Shown piece after piece: positions 45,038-55,534 of a stretch of 64,000 nucleotides of DNA (the stretch's first letter is position 1; each line of letters opens with the position of its first letter). The position numbers were made by a program, and so were the translations under genes. This DNA comes from Qipengyuania mesophila (GTDB taxonomy: Bacteria > Pseudomonadota > Alphaproteobacteria > Sphingomonadales > Sphingomonadaceae): contig NZ_JAIGNU010000004.1 in the NCBI RefSeq assembly GCF_019711655.1, positions 124,001 to 188,000 on the forward strand, written 5' to 3'. Below the pieces are notes generated by a model. That model was not told the origin of the DNA and did not search any database. It worked only from the letters and a program-made list of their open reading frames with translations.

Positions 45038-47281
45038 CTACCCTTCTGTCTTCAAGCTGGCTGGCTCGCCGCCCGCGGCGGCAAGCGGATCGCGCGCAAA
45101 CCGCATGGTCACGCGCGTGCCCCCGGTTTCGACCGAGGTGAATGTCATTTCCCCGCCGTGTTCCTCGACGATCTTGTTGACGATCGCGAGCCCTAGCCCG
45201 GTACCCTTCTCGCGCGTCGTCACATAGGGTTCGAGGATGTTCACGCGGTCCTGCGGCAGCCCGATCCCGTTGTCTTCCACCGACACGGTCACGAAATCCT
45301 CGCCAGGCTCCACCTCGACGAGGATCTTGCCGCGATAATCGAATTCGGCCGACTGGGCCTTGGCCTCGATCGCCTCGTAAGCGTTCTTGAGCGTGTTGGT
45401 CAGGGCCTGGCCCAGCTGATGCCGGTCGCACTGAATGCGCAGGGGACCGTCCTCGGGCCCCTGGAGCCTGTAATTCACGTCGGGATGCGCCACTTCCTGG
45501 AGGAAGAGCGACTGGCGAACGAGGTCGAGCGCGTCCTCCGGGCGGAAGCTCGGCTTGGGAAGACGCGCGAAGCTCGAGAATTCGTCGACCATCTTCCGCA
45601 GGTCACCCACCTGCCTTACGATCGTGCTGGTCAACTCGTCGAACAGTTCGCCGTCCTGTTCGATCTGCTTGCGATACCGACGCTTCAGGCGCTCGGTGGC
45701 AAGCTGGATCGGTGTAAGCGGGTTCTTGATCTCGTGCGCGATGCGCCGCGCCACGTCCGACCAGGCGGCCTGCCGCTGGTCGAGCAACTGGCGGGTGATG
45801 TCCTCGAAAGTGATGACGTGTCCGTCGCTCTCGCGGCCGATCTTGACGGCAAAGGTCAGCAGTTCGCCATGGCGGCTGTGCGAGATCACACCCTGTGCCA
45901 GTCCAGCCCGTACCATCGCCCCGATTTGAGGGGCGACGTCGTCTAGAGTGGTGGCGCCTTGTCCTGACTCCAAGTCGATGCCGAGCATGGTGTAGGCGCG
46001 CGCGTTCATCAGCAGGACGTTGAGATCGCCGTCCACGGATATGACCCCCGCACTGACCGATTCGAGAACCGCTTCCATGAAGCCGCGCCGTTCCTCGAGC
46101 TCGGTATTGGCCGACAACAGGGCATCGGTCTGCTTTTCGAGCTGAGCGGTCATCCGGTTGAAGGCCCGGTTGAGCAGGCCAATCTCGTCGGCACCCGTGC
46201 GCCCTTCGACCCGCAGTGCGAAATTGCCCGCGCCGACCTTGCGCGCGGCAGCCACCAGATCGGTCAGCGGTTCGACCTGCCGGTCGGCGAAACGGAGCGC
46301 GAACCAGACGGCGAGCCCGACCAGCGCCAGCGAGACGAAGAACAGCGCGAGATTGAAGCGCAGCTGGAGCGCGCGCGCGCGCTTGGTCAGCTCGTCATAG
46401 GCGGTCGAGATCGACCGCGCGGTCTGCCAGCTGCGGAAACTGCCCGCTTCGGCATTGCGGGCGGTGTAGAGATAGATCCCGGCGTCGCGGTCGATCGGTG
46501 CCACGGCCTCGATGCGCTCCGGGCTCCCGCGAACCGCGACCTGCTCGCCCTGCGCGAGCCGGGCCAGTGAATCCTGTGCGAAGGCGCGCGGATCGCTCTC
46601 CTCGTTGAGGCCGTAGACAACCGCGGTGCGCATCGACTTGTCGGGCATGGCCTGCAGGATCGCACTCTCGATCACGTCGCGCGGTTCGGCCTGGTACTGG
46701 TAGACGAGCGCGAAATTCGGATCGGTCACCTGGACGCGCCCGAGGATCGCGCGCATGTCCATCGCCATCGAGATCGTCTCGTTGGCGAGGTCGAGCTGGT
46801 TTTCCTCGTAATAGCCCTCAGCGAGCCGGTTGGCGTTTTCCATCAGCCCGCGCGAATCGTCGGAGAACCAGAAATCGACTCCCGACTGGAAGAGGAAGGC
46901 GGCAAACCCGGCCACCAGCAGCGTCGGCACCGCAGCGATCATCGAGAAGAAGAATACCAGCCTGACGTGGAGGCGCGCCGTGCTCCCCGCGGCGCGGCGC
47001 AAGGCGATACGGCGCCCAGCAAGGACCAGCAGCGCCATCGCAGGGACCAAAGTCCCGATGAGCAGGCCCGCGACTTGTCGCGATGGCAACAGCGCGCCGT
47101 TGGGAGGTGCATTGGAGAATGTGGCCCAGGTGCTGGCCACCATGACGAGGAAGGCGACAGCGGCGAGAACTTCGATATAGCCGAAGACATTCTGCCTTCG
47201 CGAGGTCACGACGAACCTGCGCCACCAGCGGGGCGTATGCCGCCTTGCTCCTGCCATGTTCGTTGCCATCGTGGCGCGCAT
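45038..47281 (-). CDS. ntrY: Nitrogen sensor histidine kinase NtrY
   Basis: The 747-residue membrane kinase has N-terminal transmembrane helices (about residues 28-110), a periplasmic sensor segment, a HAMP domain (FADRQVEPLTDLVAAARKVGAG), a PAS domain, the H box [21 protein letters not shown], and an ATPase domain with DNGIGLP and EKGTGLGLA. It phosphorylates NtrX. Start ATG 47281, 47269 or 47257 cannot be separated; none has a good SD. Confidence 0.93.
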   Translation of the reverse strand: MRATMATNMAGARRHTPRWWRRFVVTSRRQNVFGYIEVLAAVAFLVMVASTWATFSNAPPNGALLPSRQVAGLLIGTLVPAMALLVLAGRRIALRRAAGSTARLHVRLVFFFSMIAAVPTLLVAGFAAFLFQSGVDFWFSDDSRGLMENANRLAEGYYEENQLDLANETISMAMDMRAILGRVQVTDPNFALVYQYQAEPRDVIESAILQAMPDKSMRTAVVYGLNEESDPRAFAQDSLARLAQGEQVAVRGSPERIEAVAPIDRDAGIYLYTARNAEAGSFRSWQTARSISTAYDELTKRARALQLRFNLALFFVSLALVGLAVWFALRFADRQVEPLTDLVAAARKVGAGNFALRVEGRTGADEIGLLNRAFNRMTAQLEKQTDALLSANTELEERRGFMEAVLESVSAGVISVDGDLNVLLMNARAYTMLGIDLESGQGATTLDDVAPQIGAMVRAGLAQGVISHSRHGELLTFAVKIGRESDGHVITFEDITRQLLDQRQAAWSDVARRIAHEIKNPLTPIQLATERLKRRYRKQIEQDGELFDELTSTIVRQVGDLRKMVDEFSSFARLPKPSFRPEDALDLVRQSLFLQEVAHPDVNYRLQGPEDGPLRIQCDRHQLGQALTNTLKNAYEAIEAKAQSAEFDYRGKILVEVEPGEDFVTVSVEDNGIGLPQDRVNILEPYVTTREKGTGLGLAIVNKIVEEHGGEMTFTSVETGGTRVTMRFARDPLAAAGGEPASLKTEG

Positions 47282-47355
47282 ACAACGGCACTGTTGCAGA
47301 TATGCAAGTACAAATTCGACAAACGGAGCTTTGCGATAGGCCGTGTGCCTATGCT

Positions 47356-48768
<1,413 letters not shown>

Positions 48769-48777
48769 TACGCTCCC

Positions 48778-49830
48778 CTAGCCTGCCACCGGCAGGTTGA
48801 TCCGAAAATGCGTTTCGCCGGCACGCTCGTCGCGCTCGTGCGAAATCCGCCCGCCCATGTCGCGCAGCAGCTTGCGCACGAGCGAGAGGCCGAGACCCTG
48901 GCCGTGCGGCTTGCTCGACACGAAGGGCTCGAACACGTGATCGCGCAGCGCGGGGTCGATGCCGGCTCCGCGGTCGGTCACGGTTATCTCTATCGGCAGG
49001 CGCGTCGCCTTGCCGAAGCGGATCGTGTTGAACACCAGCCCGCTAATGAAGCGCGTGCGAACAATCACCTGCGGCTGCTCGCAGGTCGCGCTGGCGTCGC
49101 AGGCATTGGCGAGGAGGTTGATGAGCACCTGTTCGAGCGCCCCCTGATCGGCCGCCACCGGCGGCAGCGAGGGGTCGAACTCCTCCACGAGTTCGCAGGC
49201 CTCGCTCCGTCCGGCGCGCACGGTACCCATGGCGTTGCGGATCGCCTCGTGGAGATTGCACGGGCCGGTCACCTCGACCGGCTTCGCGCCCAATTGCTGC
49301 ATCCGGTCGATCAGCTCGGCGATCCGGTCGACTTCGGCCGAGATCATCTTCGCGAGCGGCTTGTCCTTCCCCGCGACCCGGCGCGCGAGGAGCTGGCTCG
49401 CCCCGCGAATCGCCGAGAGCGGATTCTTGATCTCATGCGCGAGGACGGCCGGCGCGCGGAGCTCGACCCGTTCGCTCTCGTCCTCGTCATTCTCGGGTTG
49501 CCCCGCATCGGACAGGGTCACCACCCGCCAGCCCGCGTCCGAATGCATCGGCGAGCTGCTGATATTGACGCGCCGGTCGCCCACCGCGGTGGCGATCGTG
49601 ACGCCCCGCGCGATTACCTGCGCATCGGCGGTAGCCAGCCTCTCGCACAGCCGTTCATCGGCAATGCCCACGACATCCCAGAAGCGTTTCTCCGACAGCT
49701 TGCGCGCACTGCGGCCGAGCATTTCCTCTGCCGCGTGGTTGGCTTCTACGATGGTGTCGTCCTCGTCGAGCAGCAGCACCGCGAAGATCAATGCGGCCAG
49801 CTGGGCCCGTGCGCCGGGAGCGGTCGTCAC
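48778..49830 (-). CDS. ntrB: Nitrogen sensor kinase NtrB (GlnL)
   Basis: The 350-residue soluble histidine kinase has an N-terminal PAS domain ([21 protein letters not shown]), the H box [20 protein letters not shown], and an ATPase domain with [17 protein letters not shown] and [10 protein letters not shown]. It phosphorylates or dephosphorylates NtrC depending on PII status. GTG 49830 overlaps the dusB stop as GTGA, so the pair is coupled. Confidence 0.95.
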   Translation of the reverse strand: MTTAPGARAQLAALIFAVLLLDEDDTIVEANHAAEEMLGRSARKLSEKRFWDVVGIADERLCERLATADAQVIARGVTIATAVGDRRVNISSSPMHSDAGWRVVTLSDAGQPENDEDESERVELRAPAVLAHEIKNPLSAIRGASQLLARRVAGKDKPLAKMISAEVDRIAELIDRMQQLGAKPVEVTGPCNLHEAIRNAMGTVRAGRSEACELVEEFDPSLPPVAADQGALEQVLINLLANACDASATCEQPQVIVRTRFISGLVFNTIRFGKATRLPIEITVTDRGAGIDPALRDHVFEPFVSSKPHGQGLGLSLVRKLLRDMGGRISHERDERAGETHFRINLPVAG

Positions 49831-50846
49831 GCGGCCTTGCGCTCCAGAATGGGCTCGTAGAACCGCTCGAGCTCGTCGAGGACCTTGCGCGGATCGTCGA
49901 TGAAATTGACGAAATTGCGGAAGTCCGCCGAACCATGCAGGCCCTTGGTATACCAGCCAAGGTGCTTGCGCGCGATCTTGGTACCGACGCCTTCGCCGTA
50001 GTGGTCGAGCATCATCGTGTAGTGTTCGACGAGCGTCGTATATTGCTCGTCGAAGCCGGGGGAATCGAGCACCTCGCCGGTTCGCCACCAATGCATCACC
50101 TGGCCCAGCAGCCAGGGTTTGCCATAGGCCCCGCGCCCGATCATGATCCCGTCCGCACCCGACTGGTCGAGCGCCTTTGCAGCATCATCGATCGTGCAGA
50201 TGTCGCCATTGGCGATGACCGGAATCGAGACCGCATCCTTGACCTTGCGGATGAAGGCCCAGTCGGCGCTGCCCTTGTACATCTGGTTGCGCGTCCGACC
50301 GTGGACGGTGACCATTTTGATGCCCAGATCCTCGGCGATCCGCGCCAGTTCGGGGGCGTTGAGATCTGCATGGTCCCAGCCCATGCGCATCTTGACCGTC
50401 ACTGGCACCTCGACCGCCTTGACGGTCGCTTCCATCAGCTTCGTTGCCAGAGGTACCTCGCGCATCAGCGCCGAGCCGGCGAGCTGGCCCACGACCTTGC
50501 GGACCGGACAGCCGAAATTGATGTCGATGATCGCCGCGCCATTGTCCTGTTGCAGCTTGGCCGCCTCGGCCATGCTCGTGGGATCGCATCCGACCAGCTG
50601 CATCGACACCGGTTCCTCGGTTGCGTCCCAGGCCGCCTTCTGGATGCTCTGGCGCGTCTCGCGGATCGCCGCCTCGCTCGCGATCATCTCGGTCACATTG
50701 AGTCCCGAGCCATAACGGCGCACGAGCTTGCGGAACGGGAGGTCGGTCACCCCCGTCATGGGCGCGAGCACGACCGGCGTGTCGATCGACACGTCGCCGA
50801 CGAGGATCGGCTTCGGCGGCGCCGGAGGAAGGGGGGAAATGGTCAT
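49827..50846 (-). CDS. dusB: tRNA dihydrouridine synthase DusB
   Basis: This 339-residue FMN enzyme reduces uridine to dihydrouridine in tRNA. Features are [18 protein letters not shown], the catalytic Cys in [30 protein letters not shown] and [16 protein letters not shown]. Formerly named NifR3, it heads the ntr operon in alphaproteobacteria. It shares an 80-base divergent region with ispDF. Confidence 0.95.
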   Translation of the reverse strand: MTISPLPPAPPKPILVGDVSIDTPVVLAPMTGVTDLPFRKLVRRYGSGLNVTEMIASEAAIRETRQSIQKAAWDATEEPVSMQLVGCDPTSMAEAAKLQQDNGAAIIDINFGCPVRKVVGQLAGSALMREVPLATKLMEATVKAVEVPVTVKMRMGWDHADLNAPELARIAEDLGIKMVTVHGRTRNQMYKGSADWAFIRKVKDAVSIPVIANGDICTIDDAAKALDQSGADGIMIGRGAYGKPWLLGQVMHWWRTGEVLDSPGFDEQYTTLVEHYTMMLDHYGEGVGTKIARKHLGWYTKGLHGSADFRNFVNFIDDPRKVLDELERFYEPILERKAA

Positions 50847-50928
50847 GCCGGAATTCGTTGCCTAAATATTGGGCAGGCACATAGTGCGTTGCAGCGTAAA
50901 CGGCAAGCCGCTAGCGGGCAGCTTTCGT

Positions 50929-52071
50929 ATGCAGGACATGCCGCCCCTTCCCAGCTTCGCCGCGATCGTCGTCGCGGCCGGGCAAGGCCTGCGCGCGGGC
51001 CAACCGATGCCCAAGCAATTCGCGGTTTGGTGCGGCAAACCAGTGCTGCGCCATTCGGTAGAGGCTCTGCTCGCTGCAGGCGCCCACCCGCTGGTCATTG
51101 CGATCCCGCCGGGAGCCGAAGACGTCGCGCGGGGTGCACTTGCCGGTCTTGACGGCTTCACGCTCGTCGAAGGCGGCGAAACCCGCCAGCAATCGGTCGC
51201 TCGCGCACTTGCGGCGATCGCGGCGGCCGAGCGCGTCCTGATCCACGATGCGGCGCGCCCCGACCTGCCCCGGCGGGTGATCGAGCGTCTGCTCGACGCG
51301 CTCGACAGTCATCCCGGTGCGATCCCGGTGCTCCCGGTGGTCGACAGCCTCTCGATCGACACGGATGGCGTGATGTCCGACAGCGCCCCGCGCGAGCAGC
51401 TGCGCCGCGTCCAGACGCCCCAGGCCTTTCGCTTCTCGGCTATCCGGGATGCTCACCAGAAGTGGTGGGGCGATCTCACTGCCGGAGACGACGCGCAGGT
51501 CCTGCGCGCGGCAGGAGGCCAGGTCGCGCATGTCCCGGGTGACGAGCGCCTCGCCAAGCTGACATTCGCGGAGGATTTCATGGCCGCCTTGCCCCCCATT
51601 CGCACCGGCATGGGTTTCGACGTCCATCGTCTTTCCGCGGGCGAGGAGCTGTGGCTCGGCGGAATCCGCATTGAGCATGACAAGGGGCTGGCCGGGCATA
51701 GCGATGCCGATGTCGCGCTCCACGCCATTGTCGATGCGCTGCTCGGCGCCATCGGTGACGGTGATATCGGCAGCCACTTCCCTCCCAGCGATCCGCAGTG
51801 GAAGGGCGCCAGCAGCGACCAATTCCTTATCCACGCCGGCCGATTGGTCGACGAAGCCGGATATTGGGTGGGCAACATCGACCTCACGATCATCTGCGAA
51901 GCCCCCAAGATCGGCCCCCATCGCGAGGCCATGCGCGCGCGCATCGCCGGGCTGCTCGGCGTTGACATCACAGTGATATCCGTAAAGGCCACAACCACCG
52001 AACGCCTCGGCTTCACCGGTCGTGGCGAAGGCATCGCCGCGCAAGCCGTGGCGACCCTCTTGAGGAAGTGA
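50929..52071 (+). CDS. ispDF: Bifunctional IspD/IspF (MEP pathway)
   Basis: This 380-residue fused enzyme performs two steps of isoprenoid synthesis. The N-terminal IspD part (CDP-ME synthesis) has AIVVAAGQGLRAGQPMPKQF and ERVLIHDAARPDLP. The C-terminal IspF part (MEcPP synthase) starts MGFDVHRL, with zinc ligands in DVHR and GHSDADVALHAI. The fusion is common in alphaproteobacteria and absent in E. coli. ATG 50929 is chosen; ATG 50938 is also possible. Confidence 0.96.
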   Translation: MQDMPPLPSFAAIVVAAGQGLRAGQPMPKQFAVWCGKPVLRHSVEALLAAGAHPLVIAIPPGAEDVARGALAGLDGFTLVEGGETRQQSVARALAAIAAAERVLIHDAARPDLPRRVIERLLDALDSHPGAIPVLPVVDSLSIDTDGVMSDSAPREQLRRVQTPQAFRFSAIRDAHQKWWGDLTAGDDAQVLRAAGGQVAHVPGDERLAKLTFAEDFMAALPPIRTGMGFDVHRLSAGEELWLGGIRIEHDKGLAGHSDADVALHAIVDALLGAIGDGDIGSHFPPSDPQWKGASSDQFLIHAGRLVDEAGYWVGNIDLTIICEAPKIGPHREAMRARIAGLLGVDITVISVKATTTERLGFTGRGEGIAAQAVATLLRK

Positions 52072-52079
52072 GAGAGATC

Positions 52080-52583
52080 ATGCCCCTCGAAGCCCTTCTC
52101 CCCGACGACATCGCCGCGCTGGCGAAGCGCGTGGTCGAGGATAATATCGCCATCGGGCGCAAGGTCGCCTTGGCAGAGAGCTGTACTGGCGGGCTTGTCG
52201 CGGCGGCGCTTACGGAAGTGCCGGGATCATCGGCAGTGCTCGACCGCGGCTTCGTGACCTATTCCAACGAGTCCAAGATGGAATCGCTCGGCGTGCCGCT
52301 CGAAATCATCGAGACCTTCGGTGCGGTGTCGATCGCCTGCGCGTGGGCCATGGCCAAGGGCGCGCTCGAGACCAGCCATGCCGACCTCGCCATTGCGATC
52401 AGCGGTGTCGCCGGACCGGGCGGCGGGACCGATCTCAAGCCGGTCGGCACGGTCGTGTTCTCACGCGTTTTCCGTGGCGACGAAGGCGAGCCCGAGGGCG
52501 AACTCAAGATTTTCGAACCAACCTCGCGAGCCGAGGTCCGCCGGCAGGCCACGATCTGCGCGCTCGAATTGCTGTTGCCCTAG
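52080..52583 (+). CDS. pncC: CinA C-terminal domain family, nicotinamide-nucleotide amidase
   Basis: The 167-residue protein is the standalone PncC domain that hydrolyses NMN to NaMN. The start contains ALAESCTGGLVAAALTEVPGSS with the catalytic Ser, then SGVAGPGGGTDLKPVGTVVF. Start ATG 52080; an overlapping GTG 52068 would begin inside ispDF but lacks SD spacing. The stop overlaps the convergent RatA-like gene as CTAG. Confidence 0.92.
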   Translation: MPLEALLPDDIAALAKRVVEDNIAIGRKVALAESCTGGLVAAALTEVPGSSAVLDRGFVTYSNESKMESLGVPLEIIETFGAVSIACAWAMAKGALETSHADLAIAISGVAGPGGGTDLKPVGTVVFSRVFRGDEGEPEGELKIFEPTSRAEVRRQATICALELLLP

Positions 52584-53035
52584 AGGTTCGCAGCCGCGTT
52601 CTCGCGCCCGTAAAGCTCGTCGGCGCGGTCCTCGAAGGCCTGTACCATCTTGCGGAAGGCGCGGTCGAAATACTGGCCCGCCAGCGCCTCGAAAACCGCA
52701 TTGCGGAACGTGAAATCGACGCAAAAGTCGACTTCACAACCGCCGTCATCGGCGGGGGTGAAAGCCCAGTTGTTGTCGAGGTCCTTCAACGGTCCGTCGA
52801 CATAGATCACTTCGATGTGGCCAGGACGCTGCTTGAGCACCTTGGAGGTGAACTTTTCGCGGATCGCCTTGAAGCCCACGAGCATGTCGGCGACCATTTC
52901 GGTTTCGCTGTCGCTGCGAATCCTGGTTGCAACGACCCAGGGCAGGAATTTGGGGTAGCTTCCGACGTCGGCCACCAGGTCGAACATCTGTTCCCGGCTG
53001 TAGGGTAGGCGACGCTTCTCGCGGATTCCCGGCAT
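52580..53035 (-). CDS. RatA/COQ10-type START-fold protein
   Basis: The 151-residue protein has the polyketide-cyclase/START fold: LPYSREQMFDLVADVGSYPKFLPWV and FRKMVQAFEDRADELYG. Family members include the COQ10 ubiquinone-binding protein and RatA; the start overlaps lipA as TGATG. In alphaproteobacteria next to lipA a COQ10-like role in ubiquinone handling is more likely than a toxin. No antitoxin gene is adjacent. Confidence 0.85.
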   Translation of the reverse strand: MPGIREKRRLPYSREQMFDLVADVGSYPKFLPWVVATRIRSDSETEMVADMLVGFKAIREKFTSKVLKQRPGHIEVIYVDGPLKDLDNNWAFTPADDGGCEVDFCVDFTFRNAVFEALAGQYFDRAFRKMVQAFEDRADELYGRENAAANL

Positions 53036-53988
53036 CAGGCGCCCTGCTTGGCGAGCTTCGCTTCGCGCGCTGCGCGCATCTGGGCGAAATCGTCGCCGGC
53101 GTGATAGCTCGACCGGGTCAGCGGGCTCGACGCGACCTGAAGGAAGCCCTTGGCCCGAGCGATCGCGCCATAGGCGGCAAACTGCTTGGGAGTCACGAAT
53201 TCCTCGACCTTGGCATGCTTCGGTGTCGGCTGGAGATACTGCCCCATGGTGATGAAATCGATGTCTGCGCTGCGCATGTCGTCCATCACCTGGTGCACTT
53301 CGAGCCGCGCCTCGCCGAGGCCGAGCATGATGCCCGACTTGGTGAAGATCAGCGGATTGTGTGCCTTGACTTCCTCGAGCAGACGCAGAGAGGCGTAATA
53401 CCGCGCACCCGGGCGGATCGTGGGATAGAGCCGCGGCACGGTTTCGAGATTGTGGTTGAAGACGTCGGGGCCGGCTTCGCAGATCTCTGCGATTGACTGC
53501 TTCATCCGGCCCTTGAAGTCGGGCGTGAGGATTTCGATCGTCGTGTTCGGCGTCTCGCGGCGCAGCGCGTTGATGACCTTGACGAACTGCCCGGCTCCGC
53601 GATCGGGCAAATCGTCGCGATCGACGCTGGTGATGACGATGTGTTCGAGGCCCATCGCTGCAGCAGCAGCCGCGGTATGCTCGGGCTCGAGCGGATCGAC
53701 CGGCATCGGCATGCCCGTCTTGATGTTGCAGAAGCGGCAGGCGCGCGTGCAGGTGTCGCCTAGGATCATCACCGTGGCGTGCTTCTTGGTCCAGCACTCG
53801 CCGATGTTCGGGCAGGCGGCTTCCTCGCACACGGTGTGCAGGTTGAGTTCGCGCATCAGCTTGCGCGTTTCCTGATAGCCCTTGCTGACCGGTGCCTTGA
53901 CCCGAATCCAGTCGGGCTTGCGCTGCATCTTGGGGCGTTCGCCCTCGGGCTGGGGTGCGGAGGAGAGATCGTTCATTGCGCGGCCCAT
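53035..53988 (-). CDS. lipA: Lipoyl synthase
   Basis: The 317-residue radical-SAM enzyme inserts sulfur into octanoyl chains of the lipoyl domains. It has the auxiliary cluster motif [12 protein letters not shown] and the radical-SAM motif CTRACRFC, then [12 protein letters not shown]. It serves pdhC in this window and the other lipoylated complexes. ATG 53988 has a strong SD (GGGGAGGGGG); ATG 53976 is an alternative. Confidence 0.96.
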   Translation of the reverse strand: MGRAMNDLSSAPQPEGERPKMQRKPDWIRVKAPVSKGYQETRKLMRELNLHTVCEEAACPNIGECWTKKHATVMILGDTCTRACRFCNIKTGMPMPVDPLEPEHTAAAAAAMGLEHIVITSVDRDDLPDRGAGQFVKVINALRRETPNTTIEILTPDFKGRMKQSIAEICEAGPDVFNHNLETVPRLYPTIRPGARYYASLRLLEEVKAHNPLIFTKSGIMLGLGEARLEVHQVMDDMRSADIDFITMGQYLQPTPKHAKVEEFVTPKQFAAYGAIARAKGFLQVASSPLTRSSYHAGDDFAQMRAAREAKLAKQGA

Positions 53989-54073
53989 CTAGGCCCCCTC
54001 CCCGCTCTCGGCAACCCGCATAGCAATGCGCAGGGCCTTGCATCCGGGACGGTTTCGGGGCAGCGGAGCGCGC

Positions 54074-54712
54074 ATGAAGACATTCGACGAGATGATCGAG
54101 GGCTACGCCCGTTTTCGCGCCGGTGACTGGAAGCGGCAGCACGAGCGCTGGAGCCAGCTCAAGGAGGGCCAGTCTCCTCAGGTCATGGTCATTTCCTGCT
54201 CGGACAGCCGAGTCGATCCCGCGCAGATCCTCGATGTCGATCCGGGCGAGATCTTCGTCGTTCGCAACGTCGCCGCCCTCGTCCCGCCCTACGAGACCAC
54301 GCCGGGCCGGCACGGCGTTTCGGCGGCCCTGGAATTCGCCGTACAGTTCCTCAAGGTGCGCGAGGTGGTCGTCATGGGCCACGGCATGTGCGGCGGCTGC
54401 CAGGCGGCGCTGACGCAGGATCTGCACGGCAGCGAGCCCGGCGATGGCGGCTTCGTCGCGCACTGGATCGACATGCTCGACGAGGTACGCGATCCGATCG
54501 CCGCCGAAATGGGCACGAGCGGGCGCGAGGCCGAACGCGCGATGGAACTGGCGGCGGTCAAGGTCAGCCTTGCCAACCTTCGGACGTTTCCCTGCGTGCA
54601 GGAAAAAGAAAAGCGCGGCAGCCTGAAACTGCGCGGTGCCTATTTCGCCATTTCGGACGGTGTCCTGCATCTGCTGGACGAGAATAGCGGGGAATTCCGG
54701 CCCGCCTCATGA
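54074..54712 (+). CDS. Beta-class carbonic anhydrase
   Basis: The 212-residue zinc enzyme interconverts CO2 and bicarbonate. The zinc ligands are in ISCSDSRVDP (Cys and the Asp-Arg dyad) and VMGHGMCGGCQAAL (His and Cys). It lies divergent from lipA, with SD GCGGAG before the ATG. The NYN-domain gene follows after 37 bases. Confidence 0.94.
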   Translation: MKTFDEMIEGYARFRAGDWKRQHERWSQLKEGQSPQVMVISCSDSRVDPAQILDVDPGEIFVVRNVAALVPPYETTPGRHGVSAALEFAVQFLKVREVVVMGHGMCGGCQAALTQDLHGSEPGDGGFVAHWIDMLDEVRDPIAAEMGTSGREAERAMELAAVKVSLANLRTFPCVQEKEKRGSLKLRGAYFAISDGVLHLLDENSGEFRPAS

Positions 54713-54749
54713 CTTGCGCGGGCGGGGGCATCAGGCCATGTGATCAAGC

Positions 54750-55478
54750 ATGTCCGACAGTGATCTCAAAAACATCGCGCTGCTGATCGACGCAGACAAC
54801 ACGACGCCCAAGGGCATCGACCCGGTGCTGACGGTGATGGCCGAGTTGGGCCAGGTCAACATCAAGCGAGCCTACGGGAATTTCGCGAAGAACAATCTCT
54901 CCAAATGGGGAGAGATCACACACAAATACGGCATCCAGCCCCAGCAGCAGTTCGATCTCACCGCGGGCAAGAACGCTACCGACATGGCGATGACGATTGA
55001 TGCGATCGACCTGCTCTACCAGGGCAAGGTCGATGGCTTCGGCATCATGAGTTCGGATAGCGATTTCACTCCGCTGGTCACCCGCCTCCGCCAGGATGGC
55101 CTGGTCGTCTACGGCTTCGGCAGCACCAAAAAGACCCCCGCCGCCTTCAAGAGCGCCTGCACCCGCTTCATCGACATCGATGCACTCATCAAGGGTGCGT
55201 CCGACGAAGTCGAAGCGCCCAAGGCGCCAGCAGCGGCAGCAAAGACCGGAATCGACGAGGAGTTGGTCGAGTTACTCGGCACGGCATGGAAGGCCGCGAA
55301 GCGCGACGACCAAGGTTTCGCCTCGCTCAGCGAGGTAGGCAATATCGCGGGCAACCGGTCGAGTTTCGACGTCCGCAACTACGGCTTCAAGCGCCTGTCC
55401 GATCTGTTCGAATCGCTCGACCAGTTCCAGGTCGAGCGGCGCGATAACAATCTCCTCTACGTCAAACGACTGCGCTGA
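54750..55478 (+). CDS. NYN domain protein with C-terminal LOTUS/OST-HTH domain
   Basis: The 242-residue protein has an N-terminal PIN-like NYN nuclease fold (IALLIDADNTTPKG, TDMAMTIDAIDLL, FGIMSSDSDFTPLVTRL, with acidic metal-ligand positions) and a C-terminal OST-HTH/LOTUS domain (AWKAAKRDDQGFASLSEVGNIAGN onward) that binds RNA in related proteins. It is LabA/DUF88-like. The predicted role is RNA cleavage or RNA binding; no target is known. It ends before a strong bidirectional terminator. Confidence 0.85.
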   Translation: MSDSDLKNIALLIDADNTTPKGIDPVLTVMAELGQVNIKRAYGNFAKNNLSKWGEITHKYGIQPQQQFDLTAGKNATDMAMTIDAIDLLYQGKVDGFGIMSSDSDFTPLVTRLRQDGLVVYGFGSTKKTPAAFKSACTRFIDIDALIKGASDEVEAPKAPAAAAKTGIDEELVELLGTAWKAAKRDDQGFASLSEVGNIAGNRSSFDVRNYGFKRLSDLFESLDQFQVERRDNNLLYVKRLR

Positions 55479-55480
55479 CG

Positions 55481-55511
55481 AAAAAGGGCGCGAACCGCAG
55501 TTCGCGCCCTT
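55481..55511. terminator. Bidirectional intrinsic terminator
   Basis: AAGGGCGCGAAC (55484-55495) and GTTCGCGCCCTT (55500-55511) form a perfect 12-bp stem with loop CGCA. A run of five A residues on the left gives a U-tract for minus-strand transcripts of the TPR gene; the plus side has only a short T pair. A second short hairpin TTCCCG/CGGGAA lies at 55516-55531. Confidence 0.85.
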
Positions 55512-55534
55512 CCGGTTCCCGTATTCGGGAAAGC

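Noticed and set aside
52580-53035. RatA toxin of a toxin-antitoxin system
   Set aside because: There is no antitoxin-like neighbour. The RatA name is inherited; the lipA context and COQ10 fold fit ubiquinone binding better.
52580-54670. 696-codon minus ORF joining the RatA-like gene to sequence opposite lipA
   Set aside because: The real START-fold protein begins at MPGIREK (53035); the rest is out of frame with lipA, the real gene there.
55516-55531. TTCCCG/CGGGAA hairpin as a second full terminator
   Set aside because: A six-base stem with no U-tract; it probably only supports the adjacent strong terminator.
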